In this document: positions 28,783 through 40,044 of the stretch, one piece after another | Position numbering within the stretch: position 1 is the first letter of the stretch | Layout: every line of letters starts with the position of its first letter | Assembly (NCBI GenBank): GCA_036850595.1 | Contig: CM072153.1 | Coordinates: forward strand, 16,696,169 to 16,760,168 | Reading direction: 5' to 3' | Length of the DNA stretch: 64,000 nucleotides | Source: Rhyacichthys aspro | Lineage: Eukaryota > Chordata > Actinopteri > Gobiiformes > Rhyacichthyidae | Program-made: the position numbers and the translations under genes | The notes under the pieces: model-generated | Database searches by the model: none | Told to the model about the DNA's origin: nothing | Seen by the model: the letters and a program-made list of their open reading frames with translations, nothing else

Positions 28783-28856
28783 ATGAAACCTACCTGAGTG
28801 AATCTGCGATGAGGAGATGAGAAGTGCTGCCCCCTTGGCTGTATGTTATAGAGCAG
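28783..28856 (+). ncRNA. Candidate exon just upstream of let-7a
   Basis: A pyrimidine-rich acceptor (GGATTTTTCAG|ATG) and a consensus donor (GAGCAG|GTGAGAAAC) define a 74-base interval ending about 490 bases before the let-7a mature sequence. If it is a real exon, the two let-7 hairpins sit in the intron that follows, as is common for intronic microRNAs. No protein is encoded. Confidence 0.42.
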
Positions 28857-29339
28857 GTGAGAAACATTAACAGGCACAGCAGCTGCAGTTCTGGTTTGCA
28901 CATGTGGGCAAAGCTAAAGCTCACCTACGCTCTGCACAGGTCACTAGTGTTGACATGCTTCTCATTAAAACTCACAAACGGTGCTGACAAAAACTTGTCA
29001 GAATCTCTTCTGCAAAATGTACTCCGACACATGTACAGTATATCACAGGTTCGACTGGGTTCTTCTAAAGAACACTTTTTCCAGTTCATTTGAATATGAA
29101 AATATACTGTCTATGCTATTTGTTTAGGACACATGTACCCGAAAATTTGAATTCACAGTGACTCCAGAAATGAACCCAATGACCCAGCCAGGACAATGTG
29201 TTCTTTGCATAGAAGATTTGTTCTTACAGCTGAAAGAAGAGTGGCATGCGTTTTTGTGTTTCTGTGAATGATAGTGATTGTTCATCAGGCTGTGTGCCAG
29301 AAGAGGAACGAGGAACCACTCTTTGTTTATAAAGACTGT

Positions 29340-29426
29340 CCTTTGGGGTGAGGTAGTAGGTTGTATAGTTTTAGGGTTGTACCCTCCCTGTCAGATAACT
29401 ATACAACTTACTGTCTTTCCTGAAGT
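29340..29426 (+). ncRNA. let-7a: let-7a microRNA precursor
   Basis: The 22-base interval 29349-29370 is identical to mature let-7a, including the seed GAGGTAG. The opposite arm, at about 29399-29420, begins CTATACAACTTACTG and pairs with it, and GGG and TCC flanks extend the stem, giving a normal let-7 hairpin of about 85 bases. It is followed 405 bases later by let-7b on the same strand. In human the equivalent pair is let-7a-3 and let-7b, also upstream of PPARA. let-7 silences growth and developmental-timing mRNAs by seed pairing in Argonaute. The copy number within the teleost let-7a family cannot be named from sequence alone. Confidence 0.97.
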
Positions 29427-29744
29427 GGCTGTAATGTCATCGGATAACATTGTTGGAGGCTTTCGAATGAAGACTGACACTGGATTGTGCAAGTTTACAT
29501 TCCGCGGCAAAGAACATAACTCATATGCTGTAAGTGATGATACTTGTGGTATGTCATTTACAAATGAAACTTGAAAGTAGGTTCATAAAATGAAAAATTA
29601 AAATGTCCTCTATCCTCACTGTGTTTGTTTGCTACTTTGGAGTTTTTCTTATATATGTTACACATAAAGAACTTTGCACTTGGTGTTGGTGCTATAAAAG
29701 AATGTGTTAAAATGAACATATGTTTGTCACATGTTTGTGATGTT

Positions 29745-29838
29745 CGTACGGGGTGAGGTAGTAGGTTGTGTGGTTTCAGGGTGGTGATTTTGCCCGATCA
29801 GGAGATAACTATACAACCTACTGCCTTCCCTGAAGGGC
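29745..29838 (+). ncRNA. let-7b: let-7b microRNA precursor
   Basis: The interval 29754-29775 is identical to mature let-7b. It differs from let-7a by the GTGTGG near the 3' end, where let-7a has GTATAG. The star arm, at 29809-29830, starts CTATACAACCTACTGCC. The loop begins TCAGGGTGGTGATTTTGCCC and closely resembles the human let-7b loop, so this is the orthologous hairpin and not a random let-7 copy. With let-7a it forms a two-hairpin cluster that is probably cut from one primary transcript. LIN28 control is expected from the family but is not visible here. Confidence 0.97.
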
Positions 29839-30053
29839 AGCAATACTTCACCATACCAAAACTACATCTTCACAACTGTAAAAACATAAAAACAGGTCAT
29901 CACAAACCATATTGAGTTATGTATACAATAAGGTCTAAAAGGTAAAATGTGTTCCTTTTTGTCATTTATAACAGTAATAAATATGTAAATATTAATTAGT
30001 GTCTGTGTCTTTGTTTTATTTTAATTTGTATTACAACAAGTTTAAAAGTTATT

Positions 30054-30070
30054 TATATATATATATATAT
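30054..30070. repeat. (AT)n microsatellite
   Basis: A short pure AT run about 0.2 kb downstream of the let-7b hairpin. Confidence 0.85.
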
Positions 30071-30168
30071 GGAGTAGCTGAAAGGTGAGTGGAAAATAAC
30101 AAGCTTAATGCCTAAATAATGAAAATATTCTTGGGAAAACCACAGTTGATTGTCTTCACAAGACACAG

Positions 30169-30287
30169 AAAGCCCAGATGGCTGAGGCGCAGTCTCACCT
30201 CCTGAGCTGCAGTATGATTCATGTGCTAACAGATGACGGTTACAGTACTGGAGCACTCTGGCCAGGCGTCCACACACACACGATGAG
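30169..30287 (+). ncRNA. Candidate exon downstream of let-7b
   Basis: The acceptor CACAAGACACAG|AAAG and a strong donor GATGAG|GTGAGTGCC enclose 119 GC-richer bases starting about 330 bases after the let-7b hairpin. Together with 28783-28856 it would bracket the hairpins in an intron of about 1.3 kb. The acceptor's pyrimidine tract is mediocre. No protein is encoded. Confidence 0.28.
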
Positions 30288-33200
30288 GTGAGTGCCAGCA
30301 GCTATCAGGCCAACTTGGGCATCAGACATGCCTCAGTGTCTGGGACTGCAGCCCCATATCTGATATCAAGGGTGAGCGTTTCGTTCAGATAAAGCACTCA
30401 AGCATTCCCTTATTTAAAATGATCACCAGAGGACTAGTTTTCACCTGGTAAACCACTCCACAATTTATTTCATGAGGTAAAACATTTCATCAGATATAAA
30501 GGGACTGGACATTTGATTATACTGAAGTCATATCTCTTTTAATAGAGTGTTTTTATAATATCAAAAATGCATTATTAATTTTTCAAAAAAAAGAAAAAAA
30601 AAATACTGTAGTTTTGTGGGGAAAAACCCCTTTGACTGGCTGTTCATGCTACACCCACTGAGGAGCAGTCCCCTGCCAGCCCCATATTGAATTGATTTGA
30701 GCCTTGGCCCTGGCTTTAGAGCAAAGTGGACAGAATACTAAAGCCAATGAGACAAAGGCTCTGTGTGCATCCTGTCTCTAAGTTGCATATTGAAATGCAG
30801 AAGTCCATCCTTCATCTCTTTTTGCCTCGTCACTTCACTTGCAAAGAGGTTTGAAATTCACCCGGGAACTTTTGCATGCAATACAGAACGAATTAAAAGT
30901 CTTGTTCGGATATTCACCCCACTGTTTTGTTTTATTGTCTTTTTGTTTGTTTAATTGGTTTTTAGAGTTGCCAGGATTTTAGAGGAAAACTTCTGTGGAA
31001 ACAGTAGTGTCAAAGCCTTGAAATGATGTCATGGCTGTATTAGTGTAACAGAGAGAGATATTGATTAGATGTTAGTGGAGAGGACTAAAGCCACTCACAA
31101 ATAAACCACTAAGCAGTGAGCTTAAAAAAAACAACAAAAAGAAACAAAACATGCTTGGATGCTTGTTTCTATATAGTTTCAGCAAATAATTAACCTGCCA
31201 CAAAAGTAATGTAACATTGTCTATTTTTTCTCTTACTGTGTACTACACTATATAAATTAAGAAACCCTCCACCAAGAAGAAACTCTTTAACTATATTATA
31301 AAACAGTCGGTGGTCACCAATGTCAAGAAAACTAAGTTTTAAATAGGTGTTAGATCGCCACCCAGTGGTTTCTAACTGAATATTTCAAGTTTCCTCCTTT
31401 ATCTTAAATTGTAAGTTAACAGCTCCTTTTTTATGAGAAATTTCGGTACAGTTATCTATTTTAAGCTGAAAATTCCAGATGACGCCTATAATTCTGGCTC
31501 AAATTTAGATTATGCTCGGTGGCTCCAGACACTTTTACACACTCGATTAACTAATGAAATGCGGAGGATTTTTTTTCCACAGGAACAAAAGTTGTCACTT
31601 AATGACAGAAGGAAACTTGTTTACATTTTAACATAGTCCAAAAAAAAAAAAAGAAAAAAAAAAGAAAAAACTGGACACTATCTGTTTCTTAGCGATAGAT
31701 GGCAGCAAAACTCAGTCTGTTATAGCCACCACATCCCCACGTCTCATATGGGCCCTAAATTGTTGGCTGACATGGATTTTCCACAAAAGTAATCATAAAC
31801 ATATTCACACATTTGATTACAAACCCTAGGTTTTATAATATGTACTGACATCTCAGCACCATGTGCAAAAGCTCAGCAGAACTGTGCACAGACCTTGCAC
31901 CTAGTTTCACTCTGTCCAGTTTTTCCTGACAATTTCTTTGATGCTAATATCTGGTTAGGGACAGACGTGTTGTAAGCAAATGAAGAGCTTGTCATTTATC
32001 ATATTATCTTGATTTGGAAATGTCTGAGTTCTCGGTTCTGGGTTAGATCTCTGTTGAATTGTGAAAGCAGCTGTTGTCCAGACAGACTGTCTTGACCAGA
32101 GCCTATTACTGTTGCTGTGTTCTCTCTCTTGAGTCATGTTGCAACGAGCTGTATCATCCAACTCCAATGTTTCTGCACGTCCCACTCGTATGGAGAAAGT
32201 ATCAGCTGCCTGGCCTGTGGAGAGGCTCAATGCACTGCAGCTGGATTTGTGGCAAGCATCATTTATGACAGGACTTTAAATGGATGAAATGCAGTATTTA
32301 AGGCCTTACTATAGAGACTGGTCAGCTCTGACTCACTTTGGCAGATGTTTACAACAGTAAGTGTGTTCCTACAGTTCAATGAACATTTAAGATAGTATTA
32401 AAGTAATTAAAATGTTTAGTAAAAGTGGCATATCTAATCATTGGCAGAGATTAGTTGTTTAATCATGAATCTACACTTTTTTTGCAGAGCCAGGAAAGCA
32501 AGGACTTGCACAGCAGCCTGTAACAGGCCTGTTGCAAGGCTGTAATGTGACACCCAAATTGCTTCTCTAAAGACATAGACAGAACGGGATGGCATTGGCA
32601 CAGCGAGTAAAGGAACGAAATTAGGAAATAAAAAGAGAAAAAAGATGCTCTGTGTTGCATCTGGAATCAAATGGGGGGAAAAAAACATGTGTCAACAGGA
32701 GACATATTGCATTAAATTCACCCTCATAACTTGGCCACAGTCTGCAAAGAGCAGAATGTTTTCTCCAGCTGTTGTTGCTCTCTCATGAAATAAGATAGGG
32801 GTATATGCTGAGTCAGCAAACCTATATACAATATATAATATATATAGACATAAATAATGTCACACTGATCCCAGTGCATCTGGAAATTCAGCCCATCTGT
32901 TCTCATCTCAAGACATATGGTCTCTCTATATAAAGAGTAATTTACAATATGCTGGCCTACCTGCAGCAGTTGTGACGTTCAGGCTGCAGGATTCACTGAA
33001 CATTAAACTTTCCTTTACAAATAATTCTGAGATATTTATCTAATTATCTATATCTTGAATTTATATATTTAGTATTTACATTAAATACAATGTAAACAAG
33101 CATTTATGCTTTGTATGACTGGCTGCATGCAACAAATTAGCTGTAAAAAAAAATATACTGTAATAGTTTGTTGGCTTACAGTGGTTTGAAAATGAATCGT

Positions 33201-33400
33201 GGGTCATGTGAGGACAGTATTTAAATATTTGAATACCTAGACTACAAGTCAAGACACTTAGCCTCGGTCTGGCATTACAGGCTTCCCAATGCTCCTGAAC
33301 AGATCTGTTTTAAGCTCTGATCCAAGTTATTTAGTCTAGAGTCGGTTTTGTTGTCAGCACTGACAGTTTGTCCGTCTTCTTTCGGTCTACTTTTGCTTAG
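30288..33400. other. Noncoding stretch between let-7b and the ppara promoter
   Basis: No gene was assigned. An open frame at 31433-31636 is followed within a few bases by an A-rich tract at 31640-31670, the look of a retrocopy 3' end, but I do not recognise the peptide. The rest is AT-rich with no protein-like frame. Confidence 0.4.
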
Positions 33401-33710
33401 GGGGCGTCCTTCTCCAGGGAATCAGCTCGACTCTTTCTATTTGCTGAAACCATAGGTGTGTCGGTGGGTGTGCGCCTTCTCTCCGCCAGCTGTCAATCAA
33501 GACGTCACTTCCTGCGGGTGTGAGTTTCATGGCCCCGCTTTAGATGGACGTGGTTGGGGATTTTTGACAGCCGCAGTGCTGTGGGTGAAAAAACAAGGAC
33601 ACCGTGGAGCTCGGGGACAATATTTCATCCGTCTGTCTCCTCTCGATCCTGCAGCGACTGTTCTCTTTTCTCTCGCTATGGCGGCTTCGGATGGCGCTGT
33701 CTGCTCCAAG
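33401..33710 (+). promoter_or_regulatory. ppara: Candidate ppara promoter and noncoding exon 1
   Basis: A GC-richer patch contains a near-perfect cAMP-response element (GACGTCAC, 33501-33508) overlapping an ETS-type CACTTCCTG. It leads to an exon that ends at the donor CTCCAAG|GTACATG, last base 33710. The strand is right, and this is the closest promoter-like region upstream of the ppara coding exons. Vertebrate PPARA genes normally have one or more noncoding first exons and a long first intron. The exon contains ATGG at 33678 in a strong context (G at -3), which opens a uORF. The transcription start is unknown, probably between 33540 and 33660, and further leader exons may exist. Confidence 0.5.
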
Positions 33711-36700
33711 GTACATGTCTTTATTGGGCTTTTTGTCTTGTGTTTGCACAGACCCCTGCTGCAGCTCAGTGCATGTGGAGGAATTTAACTTCAGTAATCA
33801 ATGCAACTTGCAGTTATGGGTAAATGATCAGGCAAATATCCCAAAGCGTGACAAATAAATGTTCTTACAGTACAAAAAATGTGATTTTTGCACGATTTTA
33901 ACACCATTGTTATTGTATAGAGGCAGGCTAATCTGATTTCAGTTTGCACGCCTGCGCAGCTCCATTGACGCTGCCTCATCAATAGGATGCGTTTGTCCGT
34001 GATGTAAGCTGTTTATCAAAGACACTCTGCAAATCAGTCTGTTGGCTTCTTGCTACCCAATGCTCCTCTGTTAGTCATCATGAATAAAGCGTTCAGTGCT
34101 TATAGTGTCGTTTCCTGTTACGAGATGAATGTCATTATTGCTTCTGTGTTTGTCCATACTGTGTGAGTCAGGCTCTAGACACCGTGTTTACCTTCAAAAC
34201 ATCTGTTATAACATGGCCCATTAGTCAGGTTGATTAGTCAGGTTAATAAATGGTTGATAGCCTATTGTTGAAATGCTATAATGTCAAGCATTTATTAAGG
34301 TGCCATATTATGATTCATAAACACTCATAATAGCAATTTAATACCAAAGGAGAACAACTTAAAAATAAACAAAGAAAGTGCTTAAAGGAAAGGATGTCAA
34401 TGAAATCAAACAATGCAGTGACTATGGCAGGTGTGGCAGTGTCTGAGCTCAGGAGGAATCTATGCACCTTGTGCTGTCACCAGAGGAGAAAATGCATTGT
34501 GCAGTCGGTGAAACTGCCATATCAAGTACTGGATGTTGCAGGCTCAGAAAGTTACCCAAACACATCTGAAATAGCTCACATTTGCATGTGGCAACTCAAA
34601 TATTTGTGCCCCCTTATTAATGTGTGTATTAATATGTCTGTTAGCATTTATACATGTCCCACAGTGTGATTAGGCTAATTTTACATCATCTTTCTCGGTC
34701 TCTTGTTTCCTGACTGTTTCCTGATGTAATCTAAGATGGCTTAGATACTTTGTCATTATATCTCTACATCTCACCTAGAACTGTTCAAATGAAGAAACGT
34801 ATTATATTACTGCAGCTGTGTCATAGTATTCTTCAAAATATTTTTTTTCTCTCTAATATCATTTTATTGTTTGTTGGAACAATTATATTGTCACTCCAAA
34901 TCCAAAGAATTAGGCTTTGTTTAAAATGGAAATGCATCATTTGTTGGCTCATTTCCAAATCATATGGTAAGATGATGTTGATTTAGATGTAGCTAGTGTG
35001 TACATTTAGTAATACAGTAATGTGTAATAGGTCTGTAAGTGACCCTTAAACCACTCTCCACATCACCATGGCATTTACTCTCAGACCAAAGGTCTTCCAG
35101 CAGCATTTACACTTTCTGCATTATATAGCTAATGCTTTACATGGGATCTTAAACCACAGTGTCAGTACAAACTGTGGTAGATACAAACCAATACAAACCA
35201 ATCTCCTAATGCAGGGATTTATCAAGCAGCAAGCAGCATAACCTGAAGAAACCTGATAAGCATAAACATTATTTGTTTTATGCATTTTTAGTATATATGA
35301 GAGTATAATGAAACATATCTAATGTCGTGTACATGTGAAGTGCTCGACTTGGGTCTGTCTCTTTCTGTCACTATTTGTGACTATTTTCTGCAGCTGTATT
35401 GTGAAAGTTTGATCTTAAGAACTGTACAGAACTGACTTTCCCACTGACACATTCATGTCCTGACAGACAGAGTCAGAGAAATAAGAAAAAAATAAAGGCT
35501 AAGCTTCCCTCTCTTTCAAAACTGGACTTTCAGGTTCAGGGTTTATGTTTCTCTCTGTTATTGGTTCATACAGGTATGTGTTAGAAGTGTTCACACTCAA
35601 CTAGTTCCACTGACCTATTTGTCAGCTTTACTATTGGCAACAGAGCTGTTGATGCAGGTACCATCAAGGTTTTGTTTGAGAAAAGATCATCTTTAATGTT
35701 CAAAATGAAAGATCATGTTACAATGTGGTCACACAGCCCTGTTATTGACTTAGTGACCTCTGCAGTTTAAGTGTGAGGTCCGCCTCAAAAATATATGTGT
35801 ATCTATGTAACTTGTGCTGACATTTTAAAAGTGCACACATCTCTTATTTTGCCCTTTTCAACAAATATTATGTAATACAATCACTTCATCCCAGATGGCC
35901 AATGAAGCAAAGTATTACCCAACCTATTGTGGTATTCTTATTAAAACAATTAGGCTATTTTTAACTTTGCAGTGATTTCTTTGCAGTTTTTGTATCTGTT
36001 TTTCAATCAACTCTAAATAGAATGCAATCTTCTAATGGCCTTTTTACCTCTTCCCACATTGTAAATTACACTGTGCATCACTCAGTGTAATTAGCATCTA
36101 ATTAGTCTTCAGCTCGAAAATGTGTAACTCAAACTGCACTTGATGAATCAAATTTCCTGTTGGCTTCTGTAACACATCCACCAACACAGACCATCATGTT
36201 ATTTACAAACTGCTGTTTTAAATACACCATTTTGTTTGTAGTCACTGCGTTGTTCCTCCTGTCACCCAAGTTTGACCTTCATCTGAGCCAGTCCTGCTCC
36301 TCTTTGAGCCTTCCTTCTGTTCAAGTCCCACTGGGATGAATTGGATTGGGGCCTCGTTGTTAGTCTTACAGTAAGCAGCTCTAGACTGGAGATTGTCTGT
36401 GCTAACGACCAGACAGGACTGCTGCATGTAAGACCAAATGTGGTGTTGTGGATATGATTGTGTGTTTGTAATGATTTTATCAGCCAGTACAATCTAAGGC
36501 TCATTAATCTGAACATTTTTTCTTTCTTTTTTATCTGTTTTGACTTACACTGCCATTCTAATTCTCTTAAAGACAAAATAGATGATCGTAGGTCCGTGTC
36601 TCAGATCAGATAAAACACTCATTGTCATTAAATAGTATGCAATATGTTGCAACCAAAACATCATCATTGTTTTCATTTCCTTTTGCTTCCATTGTGTATA

Positions 36701-37204
36701 ATGTGTAATAATAACTATATATGACAATATAGGATATATATCTAGTACAATAAAAAATTTAAATTTATAATTTATGCCCAAAGTGTCAAATAATAGGTAA
36801 ATAGAATATAATTAATGAGATTATTGTGGCTAAACAATCTTCACTACATCTTCACTTCCAGAAGCAAATCAGTGCATGACAGTCACCAGGACTGTGTCCT
36901 GCATACCTGGTCTCCTTAAATATAAAGGCTGGTTTGGCAGCCAGAAAAGAAGAACCCAGGAATCCAGTGTCATGCTGGAAAATGTAATAAGAGACAAACA
37001 GCTGTATGAGCATAGTGAAATACATCCAACACTTGTCAGTAGAAGCAGTTCGTAAAAGAAGCTAAAGTTGCATGTCAAATATTTGACAGGGGTTTTTCAC
37101 AACTTCACAGAACACAAGCTGCGCAATAATAACAATTATTATAATGGTAATCAATGTTAACCCATGGAAATAATATCGTTTGAATATTATGCAAGGATTT
37201 TTTA

Positions 37205-37622
37205 TTGTAATTTCTTCATGTATGGCTTGTAGCCTTGTTGATTTGGCCTAAAGGATATTGGGATGTGAGAACTTAACCTGTTCCACCTCCTTAAAAAGTA
37301 CAGACATTGGTGGGCTTTGTTAATAACGCTGGTTGTGTTGACAGTCCATGTGAGGTCATTTAAGACGTGCACACCCAGGTATTTACCCATCTCTACAGCT
37401 GTTTATCCTAAAGCTCACTAACATTTCCTTTGGTCTTCTCCACATGGATGCAGAAGCTGTCTGCCCTTTACCTGTCCACACGATTTTCCATCTTCTGCCT
37501 TACTCATTATTGTTGAAGATCGGTCCCACCACAGCGATGTTGTCAGCAAAGTTCACAGAATGATTGTATAGGTATTTGGCAGTTTAAGTGGGGAACATGT
37601 ACAGCAGGGGGCTCAGAACACA
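37205..37622 (-). mobile_element. Decayed LINE reverse-transcriptase fragment
   Basis: On the minus strand the frames read SPLLYMF, then VNFADNIAVVG, then, after frame breaks, KYLGVHVLNDLTW and a KAHQCLYFLRRWNRL tail. These match, in order, the end of a non-LTR retrotransposon reverse transcriptase as found in fish L2/Rex1-like LINEs: the LSPLLY motif, the FADD catalytic box and the KxLGVxxxxDLTW...LYFLRR segment. The catalytic box reads FADN, and stops and frameshifts interrupt the frame, so the copy is dead. Only the 3' part of the domain is present. The exact clade cannot be fixed by eye. Confidence 0.75.
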
Positions 37623-40010
37623 TTTATAAAAAGTAACTGCTAATTTTGGTCCTTTCCCAAATCTCAGCTGCTAAAATAACACAATTAAATAGGATAGAAA
37701 TATGAACTTAGATACTAAAACTTTCATGTTGTACAGGATGTATAGTGTCTTATCAAGTGCTGTCCTCTTATGTGTCCATCAAATGCTAAAAGGGCCCCTT
37801 TTTTAGTGCTCTGTGTTCTGTCCCTCTGTTGCCTGGCAGTGGGTGTATTTTGGCAGAGCCTCAGGGGACACAGCAGCTGTACACACTCACTTGTACATTC
37901 CCTTCTCTATGTGCATTAAGCAGGATATTGGATGAGACTGGAACAGACCATAAAATCATTGAACACCATAAAACTAAGGCTATGATGGCCTAGACCATAA
38001 AAAGGTGTAAGTTAAGGTGACTCATAAAAGCATTTTATGATCTTGTGCGCCTAATTGAATATTGTCTGTATCATACAGAGATTGGTGTTTATTGTCCAAA
38101 TGTTATATCTATCAGTAAAATACAGATGGAAATTGCAGCACTTTCTCCACTCAGACATTGTCTGTACTCAGGGGAGGTTTTGTAATGGACCACTGCTTAA
38201 ACTTTGTGCCTGATTTGGAAATGAGCGCAAATTTCAGCCAGAACCAGGGACTTGGCTCAGAACTGGGCTGTTGCTTAAGGACAAAGTGAGTAATATTGAG
38301 CTCTAGCAGCTGGGGACGCAGAGGGTCAAGCAGACATTGGTTCAGCTGTGAGATATTGAACACAGTGGGGTAGAAGCGTGCAGGGATGTGGATGCAAGTC
38401 AAAGTTACAGAGACGCTGTGTCATTTCTCCATATAAGCCAACTATTGCTGACACATTAGAACACAATCAGGGCAGAAATAGACTTTATATTTTTAGACTT
38501 CATAATTTATACCCTATGCCTCTCAATATTATTATTGTCAAATGGAATTTCTTGTGCGATAAATCATGTGAGTTTAACATTAATGCAAGCAAATGCAAGG
38601 ACATCTATTTTTACATCAATTTTAGACTTCACTGTCCATGTCTTTTGTATTTTGTACCCCTACTCAGGTGTCAGCCATAATTTCCCATAGCTTTAAACAT
38701 AATATACTATTGGATTAGGCTTTTAATTTTTCTACGGAAATTGTTTTGCTTGTATGTCATTAGAAACACATCCAGCACCTAATGATGTGCTGTAAACAGT
38801 GCTGTTTATATGGTCAGGTCACCAAAGACCTACTGTGGTAACGTGATCCACTGTTACTCTGCTGCTTCTGTATGGTTTTATCTGCTGCAGGGTCAGGTGT
38901 ATGCCCCGCTAACATGTCACAGTGTACATGCTGTCAGTGCAGGGGTCAGAGTCCAGTGGGTTTTATGTAACTTACTCAATGTTCCAATAAAATGCACTTG
39001 CACTTGAATTCTACTATTGTATTATCGATTGATAATCCATTTACAACTATCAAAGATGGTTTTACGAAGTAGGCTTGAGCTGTTGTTAAAAAGAGCACCT
39101 TTTATGAAGTTTCATCATCACCCCAAGTTGTAGAGGGGTGGTAGAAGGTGCCGAAAATGATTACATTACAGAACAGTCTGTCTATAAATAGCAGGTAGAA
39201 CTTGTATGCCACAGGTGAAGGTCCTGAAGATCACAGATAGAATAGATTGTGTTCATCTCACAGACTGCTGTAAAAGTCCAATGTCAATGACTTGCTGAAT
39301 TGTACTTTGGTCATTCTACAGACTGATTGGAGGCTAATGACCTGCATATCAGCGCTTACTGATAAGGGTTCACTAAAGTGTTTACAATTCGGGCACGGTG
39401 CAAGCTTCACTTATACAGCTAACTCTCTAAACGAATGGACAGGCAGAGCTTGCAGGACAGCCCCATCAGCCCATGTCCTCTCTCTAATACCACTGCAAAA
39501 ATCCACAGGCCCCTACAGGCCCATCAGCACTCAGACCACATGATGGGCAGATTAAACATTAACCAGTGGCTGTCTGAAACACACAAACTCATATTCACTA
39601 AGAAGAACATACCAGCTCTTTGATACAACTGGATGACATTGATGCTAACAGTCACACAAAGGTTTTGGATGAGGAAGGTAGGGCAGCAGTAACTTGTTTA
39701 CTGATTTCCATTTATTTTTTTGGTATTGCAGTGATAGTATCAGCTGTTTAAAATCCACAGGATTACCTGTCTTCCATATCTTTGTGTTATTGTTGTTGAT
39801 AAATCATATGGTTTAACCAGGAAGTACTTTGTTTTATGGTTGTTCCACTCCTTGGTAGGGCAAGTCTGTGTGCACCTACTGTTCTCAACTGGCACCTCGC
39901 TGTGTATGTGTTCATCACATTGTTTGTCGTCATCATCCTTGATGGATGTGGGACCACAGGATTGTAGTGCTGCCACTACAGCCCAGAGACAGTACTTAGT
40001 CATCGGAACT

Positions 40011-40044
40011 AAGTGGGGGTCAGTGCATTGCCTGACCCCCACTT
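40011..40044. repeat. Perfect 13-base inverted repeat (hairpin)
   Basis: AAGTGGGGGTCAG at 40011-40023 is followed after eight bases by its exact complement CTGACCCCCACTT at 40032-40044. Two further GC pairs can form inside the loop. The stem is GC-rich in an AT-rich intron and is too short for a standard microRNA precursor. Its function is unknown. Confidence 0.9.
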
